Positions 55,816-64,000 of a stretch of 64,000 bases of DNA are shown here, one piece after another. Origin of the DNA: Plazaster borealis (Eukaryota > Echinodermata > Asteroidea > Forcipulatida > Labidiasteridae); the NCBI GenBank assembly GCA_021014325.1, contig CM037458.1, positions 21,001,063-21,065,062 of the forward strand. Direction: 5' to 3'. A program made the translations under genes and the position numbers. Below the pieces are notes generated by a model, which worked only from the letters and a program-made list of their open reading frames with translations, was not told where the DNA came from and searched no databases. How positions within the stretch are numbered: the first letter of the stretch is position 1; the number at the start of each line of letters is the position of its first letter.

Positions 55816-56389
55816 GTATCTTCACAATTCATCAGCCTGTTTTCCTTTTTATTTATTTTACACAAAAACAAAATGTTCTACCAATGAAATTGAAAGAACA
55901 AACAACAACCACCACAACTCAGTAGAAATTTGTGCAAGGCAGTTTTATTTTTATTCTCTCCTTTGCTATTATAAAGTTTGCTTGTTTTTGTTTTGGGGGG
56001 TTTTTTGGTCTGGAAGGAGATTTTCTACTGAAAAAACCCCAATATACAGTACAATAAAACATAATGTTTTACAATTTGTAGAAGTTCATAATTTTTCTAG
56101 ACGCAATAATGGTCTTTTTTAAATTGCATTTTCCTGACAAAAAAAAATCAATAGTTATTTCATGTCTAATTCAAATCTTAACAAGAGCAAGCACAATTTT
56201 GTATCGCTGAAAGAAAAACTAAAAAGCACGAATGACTTTTCAAATGGCATACAGGAACTCCTTTTCAGTTTAAACAAAAAAATTAAATAAAACAAAAATT
56301 ATCTTTTCACTGTATGGGTATAAATCATCAAATTTTTTATGATTGCACAAACTTCTTGAGCAGCATTTGATTAGTTTTTTTATTTTATT

Positions 56390-56640
56390 TAATGTCATTG
56401 CAACGTCCTTATTCGGTGCACGCTTTCCCTTTGTCCTCTTGGGCAGCGACAGTGTCATCACAATTGTCCCAGCTTCAAGTTGGCGAGGGGGAGAGAAACA
56501 ACATCGCTATTAATTTTCCCGCCATGTGTAAATATTTAATGTGTGCAGCTGCAATGCTGCCCGTTCATCTACTGCTGTGTGAAGCACAGCGTCTGTTGGG
56601 GCTCATGCTGATTTTGTTAAAGGGGCAGCATTTTTATGCC
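56390..56640. promoter_or_regulatory. Non-repetitive, motif-rich stretch, possible regulatory region
   Basis: Not shared with any repeat in the window and GC-richer than its flanks. Contains an E2F-like TTTTCCCGCC, forkhead-like GTAAATATTTA, E-box CAGCTG and a Sox/TCF-like CCTTTGTC. Short motifs occur by chance, so this is only a candidate. Confidence 0.25.
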
Positions 56641-57429
56641 ACTCTCTCATCTCTGCTAAACAAATTGTATGCTGCATCTATTTCAGGAAAAACATATGTA
56701 ACATTTAAAAACCATTTACAAAAACTTACATGTATGGTACACTTGGAAAGTACAGTGTGCTAATTAGACCAGGGCTGAATTAGACTATCACATGTTGACA
56801 TTACTCATGACCTTGTAATGTGTGTCTCGAAAATGGGATTGAATTGAAAAATATATTATTTTCTTTAAAGGGATGGTGGCACACATTGGTTTGGGAAGAG
56901 TGCATTAATTTAAACCCTCTAGTTTTCAAAAAACGTAATAGGAAAGTAACCTTTAAAAAGATTGTACTGAAATAAGAACTAACCACTTCAAGAAAACATA
57001 GTATTTAAACTGTACAGTTACATACATGTACTTTTGTGCAATAGTAACTTGTTTTGTTTCCCTGGAAATGTATTTTTCAAAGATAATTACAATTTTTCAG
57101 TGGTGATTCTCTGCATAATTTACTTCACCATTTTTGTTTTGTTTTTAATAAACCAGAATGGCAGTGTACATGTTTAAAAGTACATTGTACATTAAGGTTT
57201 CCATCGCTCAGGCCAAGTAAAACAAACACCACTTTCCCTCTTTTGTCTCTTTTTTTCCTGATGTTTCTCTCTTTTTGTCCCCCAAAACCCCCCAAACTTG
57301 TTCATGTGATTTCGCTTCATCTTGGCACCATTAATTAACCCATACTTAAGATTTCTAAGTTCTCCAAAGCCGGCACATTTAGGCTGGCTCTTTCCTCCTT
57401 GTAAAAACTGTAATAGGAAATAAAAAAGA

Positions 57430-57545
57430 GAAAATAGAAATAGCTGTTGCAAATTCCTTACCAACCAAAAAAGGATCTTTAGTATAAAAGCAAAAAATAT
57501 AGTAAATGGCTTGATGTTCAACCCTAGCAGAGTCTTTCTTGGAGG
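57430..57545 (-). repeat. Penelope-like-associated fragment
   Basis: On + it holds GCTGTTGCAAATTCCTTACC, then a separate CCCTAGCAGAGTCTTTC block, the inverse of AAAGACTCTGCTAGGG. This is an arrangement of the same pieces as at 49590-49730. Confidence 0.45.
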
Positions 57546-57619
57546 AAAGGGGGGAAAAAAGGGGCTCTTATCCTCCTCTGGTGTTTTTTTTTTTTACTTG
57601 GCCTTACATTTAGTATGTA

Positions 57620-57805
57620 CAGTGGACTCTCATTGTTACAAGGTCACTGGGACTGGCCAAATTACCTCTTTATCACAGGCACGTTGTTGTAAGAGGATGG
57701 CAAAATAAAGAAACACAAAGCAGAAATGAGAATCGGGACTTCAGAATTTGCTCTTTATGAGCAGAACCTCATTATAACAGTTCTCATTATAACGAGAGAT
57801 GACTG
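57620..57805. mobile_element. pogo/Tigger-type MITE with TA duplication
   Basis: Starts CAGTGGACTCTCATTGTTAC and ends TAACGAGAGATGACTG, with TA at 57618-57619 and 57806-57807. The interior near the right end repeats CTCATTATAACAGTT. CAGT..CTCGTTATAACG termini with TA target sites are typical of pogo-group Tc1/mariner elements. Confidence 0.8.
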
Positions 57806-57896
57806 TATCGCGCATGAGAATAGCTTGTGTATGGTGTGGCGGACATGGTACTTATGTATGAAAAACAAGTAAACAGTTCAGTATAAAAATAATTGT

Positions 57897-58100
57897 TGAT
57901 ACCCTTTTGGAATCGATGGTAGTGCAGCGACGTAGCTTTCGATGTCATCACGACACCTTCATTCAGCGAAGTGAATTTAAACCTCTGTCATGTGACCGCC
58001 TTTTTCGACAGAGGCTTAAATTCACTACCCTGAATGAAGATGTCATGATGACATCGAAAGCTACGTTGCTGCACATTACTATCGATTCCAAAAAGGTATC
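57897..58100. mobile_element. Foldback element with 90-base arms and short loop
   Basis: The left arm runs from GATACCCTTTTGGAATCGAT to AAACCTCTGTC. The right arm is its inverse, GACAGAGGCTTAA to ATCGATTCC..AAAGGTATC. The loop is about 17 bases. The arms are roughly 85-90 percent complementary by eye. An open frame through both arms is a by-product. Confidence 0.85.
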
Positions 58101-58142
58101 TAAAGTTCTTTTATCAATATGACGGAATCCAATATTAGATTA

Positions 58143-58308
58143 CAGGGTTATCCCCAGGTTTTTTCAAAACTGTGGGGCATTCTGGACCAATTTTTTTGAA
58201 GTTTGGCCAAATCACGCTGAATTGAAACAAGGTCTTTGGAATGTTTTCTACTTGGTGTTTATCTTGGTTTTAAAAGCCCTACTGTGCTTGTGCATGGGGA
58301 GAACCCTG
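58143..58308 (-). mobile_element. hAT-like MITE family D, internally deleted copy
   Basis: CAGGGTTATCCCCAGG to GCATGGGGAGAACCCTG. GATTA directly before and directly after, a perfect 5-base duplication. About half of the usual interior is missing. Confidence 0.82.
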
Positions 58309-59040
58309 GATTACATGCTGCTAGTTAAGTGTCGGCTCTATTGTTTTGAAGTTAACACCCATGATCATTGTATGTGTGGGGGAAACTGTAGAAAAGGTAC
58401 AGTCATTTACATTTGTTGGTGTGAACCGAAGTGTCTACACATTTTGTTTTTAATCTCCATGTATACTCACAGCCAGCTTAACGTTTAGGCTGGCTTGATT
58501 ATAATCCAGCTTAAGATTAACTACACTTCTTGTTTTGGAGATTATGAGTTATCAGATAGGGTCTTGCGCTCACTCTGTGTATTCAAATGTGATTATTTTT
58601 TTTAATTTTTTTTTAATCATGGTTTTAACCTTTAAAGCCCTGTTGTGTGGTAGAATATTAGCAGAGCTAAAGGGGAAATATTGGCATTGTTTCGTCGGGG
58701 TTGATCGGGAGGTGGAGAGTCATTGACTTATGTAGGACAGGCAAGTACACTAAGCTCTAATCAAGAATGGTAAAGAACTGTTCTTGGGGTTTGGGGAGCA
58801 TGATTGTCAAGCCACTACTAACAGAGGTCATGAGAACTTGGATTGGGTTGGCTTTGGGTATCATTTTTGTATCAATCATAATTTTTCTTCAAAAAACACA
58901 ATAATCTCATCTGAACAGTCATGATATTCTTTCTACTTTAGTCTGATTTCCGATTTGGGGTTTTTTTGCCCTTGGAAAAATCAGACAAATTATCAATAAA
59001 TAGCCTGAAAAGTCTATTAAAGCCTACACCATGTGTACAT

Positions 59041-59398
59041 CAGGGCTCAAAATTAACACTGGACCACAGGCCAGAGGCCAGTGAATTTAGCATAGGGCCA
59101 GTAAATTCACGACTGGACAAGCCCAGTGGTCTTCTGTTTTTCAGTTGAATAATAATACTTCACTGTGTAAATAATACCTTTGTAAAAATATTTGGCTATG
59201 AGTCTGATTGGTATTATCTTTAAATTCTGTTCAGTATCGAAATGTACCCACAAAAGTAGACAAATGAGATAGATCTTCTCTCAGTGCTTGTTCAACTCAT
59301 TTTGATTCTGGTCTTGTAAAACAAATTCCGGTCCTATAAAATTGTTGAGCTTCCAAGCCCTGCAGTCTTGTAGATTTTACCCCCAAATGCGAGCCTTG
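59041..59398 (+). mobile_element. hAT-like MITE family C, sense copy
   Basis: CAGGGCTCAAAATTAACACT to GCGAGCCTTG, flanked by TACAT on both sides (5-base duplication). Confidence 0.8.
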
Positions 59399-59424
59399 TA
59401 CATGTAGGTCAGCCCTTGTTCTTG

Positions 59425-59638
59425 ATAAAATGGTTACTGCAGTAACGCTTCTCAGATTCAAATTTTGGGGATAAAAAGTGATATCTTTTACCATAATTGC
59501 AGTACTTCGAAGTGAGAAGTTTCTCAAAAATGCATTATACTATCCAAAGCTGCTGTTCTTCTTACCAAGCAAGTTTTTATTGCCATTAATTTTTTAGAGT
59601 CATTACCAAACGTATACAGACCCTTTAAAGATTAATTG
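59425..59638. mobile_element. TTAA-type MITE family E2, truncated
   Basis: Right half only: AGTGATATCTTTTACCATAA, ATGCATTATACTATCCAAAG, GTTTTTATTGCCATTAAT, then CAGACCCTTTAA. Confidence 0.75.
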
Positions 59639-59649
59639 ATATTCATTAC

Positions 59650-60740
59650 TGTATCATGTTAAAATCACCCCGTGACAAGTTCTCACATTTTAAGAAAATG
59701 GCGTCTTCTTCACGGTCTGCGTCTTCGTGTATGGTCACAGTGAAGCGTTTGCCATATTTAACCAAATGCAATGTCTTCCGTGAGATGGTTCTTGCCAATC
59801 TACTGTATGCAGTTGAGACTTCCATTCTATATCAGCCATCAGCGTCACCTCCAAAAGCTCAATCAGGTACAAATCCGACAACTCGGTTACATCCTTGGCA
59901 TCCGTCGGCAGGATAGGATTTCAAACACAGGTTCTGCAGCTGGCCGGCATGCAGAGTGTCACCAAAATGATCGAGGAGCCTCGGCTCAGATGGATTGGCC
60001 GACGTTGCTCGATGAATCCAGACTTCCTAAAGCGGTCTTCTCATCAGAGACACTGCTGATGACCCAACCTCTGCAGGGTTCTCCTTAGGTTTTTTTTCCA
60101 AAACTGGGGGGCATTCTGGACCAAATTTTTTGAAGTTTGGCCGAAGCTCGCTGAAGCTCGGAATGTTTTCTACTTGGTGTTTACCTTAGTTTTAAAAGCC
60201 GGCACTGTGCCATCTGTCAGAGCATTCTATATAATGTTCTCGTGATGTTTTTTGTAGGGAAAAAATTAAAAATATTGTTTTGCGTATCGGCCGAAATTTG
60301 TGCATATCAGCATGCAAATCCTGCGCATTGGCCTGATACGCTAGCTGGTGCATGGGGAGAACCCTACTCTGCTTCAAGGACACCCCTGAAACGGAGCTCT
60401 AAAAAGCATGCCGTATCGATGTCACCACCTGGGAGAACACTTCAAGAAGACCATTCAAAGTGGCACAGCAATTTGAGAAGATGCTCGTATTACTGCAGCT
60501 ATAGAAACTCACCAACAACGCAATGCTGCTACCCTCCACAAGATCAAGTTCCAGACTCCGCCCTGGCGTATAGAGGATGCGGAGGTCTTTGTCGCGCCCA
60601 CATTGGCCTTCACTCCTATCAGAAAGCTTGTCTTAGAGGAGATCAGGATGCCCTGTTGACCCCCGATTGGATGCCATCAGGCAGTATACATAAAAGCTGG
60701 GTCGAAAGTTCTGTTCAAAATTACATGTGTATGTCATTTC
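59650..60740 (+). pseudogene. LINE ORF2 C-terminal remnant split by a MITE
   Basis: Pieces in shifting frames follow one polyprotein: TKCNVFREMVLANLLYAVET, then HLQKLNQVQIRQLGYILGIR and RQDRISNT. Next come LAGMQSVTKMIEEPRLRWIG with R, and ESRLPKAVF. After the MITE at 60074-60365 it resumes CFKDT, DVTTWENT, HSKWHSNLRR and IGLHSYQKAC. These match the post-reverse-transcriptase region of a non-LTR element: LG.R..DRISN, LRW.G, a DR..W..-type segment, and a C-terminal Cys/His segment. Frameshifts and stops show it is dead. Confidence 0.8.
60074..60365 (-). mobile_element. hAT-like MITE family D inserted in the LINE
   Basis: CAGGGTTCTCCTTAGG to GCATGGGGAGAACCCT(A). CTCTG stands immediately before and after the element, so the LINE reading resumes across a 5-base duplication. 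Contains GATACGCTAGCTGGTGCATG. Confidence 0.85.
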
Positions 60741-60959
60741 AGATGTGCACTTAAAAGTATTGATAATAAACAGTACATTCCTACAGGGCTGACTTTACCT
60801 GAATAGATCAGGGCGCTGCTAGCAGGCAAATGGGAAACAGAAACAAAACAAAAAGCAGTTTTAAAGAATATGTGGTAAATCAATAGAAGATCTTCTTGAA
60901 GGATGGCGTAGTGGTTTCCAGTGATCTGATGCGGTTGAAGGAGTGCTGCTTTATAGCTG

Positions 60960-61079
60960 CTGTTGTATTTTATTCTTGTGTATTTTTATTGTATGTATCT
61001 AGGGCCCCCAGGGAGAACAGTTCATTGAAAACTGATGGTGCTACCCTGGTTAAATAAGACGAAATAAATAAATAAATAA
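60960..61079 (+). mobile_element. LINE 3' end with AAATA tail
   Basis: GGGCCCCCAGGGAGAACAGT, then CTGATGGTGCTACCCTGGTT and an AAATA microsatellite (61064-61079). This looks like the 3' UTR and tail of a different non-LTR element, truncated 5'. Confidence 0.6.
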
Positions 61080-61121
61080 GTGTATTGCAGAGCTGAGTAC
61101 CGAAGGTGGAAAATGCTTTAC

Positions 61122-61327
61122 CTGTACTCTTTGTACCCGCAAAGGTGTAACTTGTCCTGGGCCGGGGGCTCTGATAGTAGATTGGTGTCACTGTCGGAGC
61201 ATGGAGGTAGTTTGAGCATGGAGGTAGTTTCTACCTCCTCCATGGTCAGAGCAAGATCGAACGCCAGATCTCCCAGGTGTGTAGAGAGGAATGAGTTAGC
61301 TGCCGAGGCTTTGTTGATGATTGGAGA
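61122..61327 (-). CDS. Possible exon, unidentified
   Basis: On the minus strand, acceptor ttcaattgtatag (exon from 61327) and donor CAG then GTAAAG (after 61122) bound 206 bases open in phase 0. It reads SPIINKASAANSFLSTHLG, then DLALTMEEVETTSMLKLPP and SDSDTNLLSEPPAQDKLHLC. An ATG at 61243-61241 has a good context (ACCATGG). Composition is GC-richer than nearby. No homology recognised and no partner exon found; the open length could be chance. Confidence 0.25.
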
Positions 61328-62080
61328 CTATACAATTGAAGATGTGGAGGGCAAATTTCAATTGAATCATTTGCTGGATAGGGACTTTATGATAAGCTTC
61401 CAGCTTCCGAGAATCATTTTTTCTCTTTTTAAAGAGCGAAATAGCCTGCTTGTTTTTTTTGAGAAATAACTTGCTGTTCAAAACACTAGGCAATCAGCAA
61501 AAGTGTTCAATTTTCAATGTATTTTTCTGTGTGAAGTAGGCTGCTGATTGTATGTCATTTTTTGTCTTCTTCAATGAAGCATGAATGAAGCAGTGTATCG
61601 TTAAACCTGACATTTTGGCTAATTGAAAGATTGTCTAGATATTACAGAGTGCTTTGACATTCTTGTCAGTGCAAATTCTAACACATGTTTTAAGTCGCTC
61701 CCCGGCTTAAGGTTTGTGTTTTGTTGTAATTAACCTGAATTTAAGGAATCTAGGCTGGGCTTGATCTTTAAGTTTTCTGTGGGTTCGTGAACTTCTTCAG
61801 CATTTACCATTGTCTCAAGCTGTGTTTCTTATTCAGTAGTGGAAATAACATCATTTTAATCGACCTAGCTAGGTCAGTGCTAAGAATTGTTCAATACAGA
61901 GTTCTGTTGCTAAGCATTTAAGCAGATGCAACATTGTGGTCACTTCCCAGCCCTATTTATCCAGCCCTTTTTTAATAATAATATCATGGCTTGGTGATTC
62001 TTCCCCACCAGCTTTCCTTTGAACACCCCTGCGAAACTGAATGGACTGTCCTATAGCTTTTTTCTTTACAGAGATTATCC
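61328..62080. other. No gene recognised
   Basis: AT-rich noncoding sequence. Confidence 0.35.
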
Positions 62081-62203
62081 CTGTTGGATGGCTTGTGTTC
62101 AGTGTGTACACACAGCAATAGCACAGGCTGCAGTTCAACAACACAAGCACTTTATGCTGTACTGAGCATAGCCTCTCTCAACACACACTGTATCGTATGG
62201 GCA

Positions 62204-62210
62204 TATATAA
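62204..62210 (+). promoter_or_regulatory. TATA-box-like motif
   Basis: GCATATATAAAGC on the + strand, upstream of a GC-richer, non-repetitive stretch that ends in a consensus donor at 63003. A core promoter here is inference. Confidence 0.25.
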
Positions 62211-62239
62211 AGCACAGTGTGACCCTCACATTACTAAGC

Positions 62240-63002
62240 AGGTGGATTGTATATAGGGATTGTATGGTCCCCCCACAGTTGTTATTTTGCCCATGGTGGT
62301 TCATAATGTTTTTAGTGCTTCGGTGAACAACAACTGCCCAATGATGAAGGCGACAACAGCACTGCTTTACCGCAGCTAGCCACACCACACTGAGCGCCTG
62401 GCATGCCATTCAGTTTGGTCGGGGAGGGTGCATTGTTGCCTACGGTCCGGGGGAATGAATACGAGTACAGTCAGCCCATAGGAATCCGTTTCCTGTGTGA
62501 CTAGTAGAGAGAGAGTAGAGACAGAGAGCCTGAGTGATAGTGATAACCCGTTGACCGTGTGTGATGTGGCGACCAGAGCCTTATACAGAGCAAGCTGCAC
62601 TACTCCACATCATCATCATAGCACAGTGACTTTACCATCACAACATCAGTGTACCACACCACAGGAGAGCAAGTTGCTTTTGTACACATCATACGTGTAC
62701 ATGTATACACTCCCAATCAAAACAATTGTTTGGAAAGACACACACCTTATGTGTTTGCTGTGAAACTTAATCTCGACAATCTTCCCCTTTGGTTGGCTCC
62801 CCCACTCTACGTACTACTACTACCTAGGGAAGGACAACCTGTTTATAGTATTATGCACTCCACTTGATATGGGAAAATCCTAGTGTTCGAAGACTAGTGT
62901 GTGTGGATAAACCGAGTTTGGCTAGATACACTTTAGAGGTGTACCCATATGAAACAGGGACAGCCGTCGAGCAAATCACAGGGGCATACTGCACGTACGC
63001 AG
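62240..63002 (+). other. Candidate first exon (or exon) ending at a strong donor
   Basis: It is non-repetitive, more GC-rich than the surroundings, and ends TACGCAG followed by GTGAGT. The last 51 codons are open in one frame, with VRRLVCVDKPSLARYTLEVY then PYETGTAVEQIT. They have no in-frame ATG and an in-frame TAG at 62846, so coding would need an upstream splice at 62848. Confidence 0.25.
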
Positions 63003-63271
63003 GTGAGTAGTCCTCGGATCGTAAACTTGATATTTCTGAAAACATTAACTCTTCATGAAATTGAAATATACTACATCTGTTTGCTTGAATTGTAGATATT
63101 GAACCTGTGTGAATAGAACGCACAACGTAGAATTTTAGATGCAAACTTTTGTTTGATGTAATGTGAAAGCAAGTATATGTGAAATGTTTTTGTGTTAAAA
63201 CGATACACTTTTCATACTTTTGTTTTCACGTATTATAGGTTTATAAACATATACCCTGCATTCAAACATGT

Positions 63272-63674
63272 TTAAAGGGATTGTATATGTTTGGTAATTG
63301 GAACCCACTGTTTGTTTCAATCCTATATTGTTGTAGATATATAGATACCATAAAACTAACCTGTGAAAATTTCATTTCAAAAGGTGGCGTTTTTGAGATA
63401 TTGCCGAAAATCTGGAGCGGTTATGTCCACGCAGGAAGAATAATCTGCAATTAGAATACACAATCTGAGAAAGTTTACTGCAGTAAAGGCATCTCAGATT
63501 CAAATGTTGGGGGATAAAAAGTGATATCTTTTTCTATAACTGCAGTACTTCTAAGTGAAAAGTTTCCCAAAATGCATTATACTATCCAAAGCTAAATCCA
63601 AAGTCCAAATCCAAAGTAAGTTTTCATTGCCATTAATTTTCAGAGTCATTACCAAACGTATACAGACCCTTTAA
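63272..63674. mobile_element. TTAA-flanked MITE family E2, copy 2
   Basis: TTAAAGGGATTGTATATGTT at the left, ACGTATACAGACCCTTTAA at the right. Inverse of 53728-54110, with the same ATATTGCCGAAAATCTGGAG and GTTATGTCCACGCAGGAAG blocks. Confidence 0.82.
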
Positions 63675-64000
63675 CCGCTCTGTCCGACACAGATCTGCTT
63701 GGTCTGAGACTCTGACTGAGCACGGTCCGAGTATTCTGCCAAGATTCAGGTGCAGAACCTGCCTGTGGCAGTCCTGATTTTTCTCTATCAAAACAAACAT
63801 AAACATTTGCACAGAAATCATACAAGACCACCATATAAATCGACCTTTTTGTGTGAGTTGTTGCTCAAAAGTTTATTTGGTCAATGGCAGTTCCTTCCTC
63901 CATGGTCAACACAATTGCAATGATACAGTTTGTGTCCTCAAAAACTCGATCAGTATTGATCGCCATCATGCAAAGCCACAACCTCATATCCTACCTTTAT
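63675..64000. other. No gene recognised
   Basis: Short non-repetitive end of window with no supported feature. Confidence 0.4.

Noticed and set aside
57907..58122. 71-codon frame across the foldback element
   Set aside because: The frame reads both arms of a hairpin and is a by-product of the inverted repeat.
60242..60754. 170-codon + frame
   Set aside because: It starts in the MITE and continues in a shifted frame of the LINE remnant, so it is a chimera of two dead elements.

Overview
This is a window of eukaryotic nuclear DNA: AT-rich, intron-rich and packed with short dispersed repeats. I see no operons, ribosome-binding sites, CRISPR arrays or prokaryotic genes. The one gene identified with certainty is the 3' half of NT5C2 (cytosolic purine 5'-nucleotidase II) on the + strand. 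The exon structure, tRNA-derived SINEs, many TIR-bearing MITEs and Penelope-like fragments suit a marine invertebrate deuterostome. An echinoderm, perhaps a sea star, is my best guess, but it rests on general familiarity with such repeats and not on a search.

Layout. 1-8706: NT5C2, last seven coding exons (282 residues plus stop). Its introns hold tRNA-derived SINEs, MITEs and two decayed LINE fragments. 8707 to about 14000: probable 3' UTR and intergenic DNA with local direct repeats. 14260-36173: a second, unidentified + strand gene is inferred from three candidate exons (16702-17190, 30072-30148, 36030-36173). Their phases join into a 220-residue serine-rich, basic protein with a nuclear-localisation-like cluster. 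The introns are filled with hAT-like and TTAA-flanked MITEs, SINEs and tandem repeats.

36174-59000: no convincing gene. It holds several large hairpin elements (40.3-40.6, 47.5-47.8, 48.1-48.3, 57.9-58.1 kb), tandem arrays, LINE 3' ends, hAT-like and pogo-like MITEs, and two quiet non-repetitive stretches that could be regulatory (42.2-43.2 and 56.4-56.65 kb). 59000-61100: a decayed LINE whose reading frame is interrupted by a MITE, followed by a different LINE 3' end. 61122-61327 (minus) and 62200-63002 (plus): weak exon and promoter candidates.

The window shows no undescribed molecular system that I can defend. What stands out most is the transposon record. Several MITE families have readable target-site duplications: 5 bp for two CAGGG-type hAT-like families, TTAA for two others, TA for a pogo-type element. 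There are also MITEs nested inside a SINE, a LINE and possibly a larger inverted repeat, and direct repeats flanking the NT5C2 exon that carries the catalytic acidic loop. The unidentified serine-rich gene is the main protein-coding unknown.
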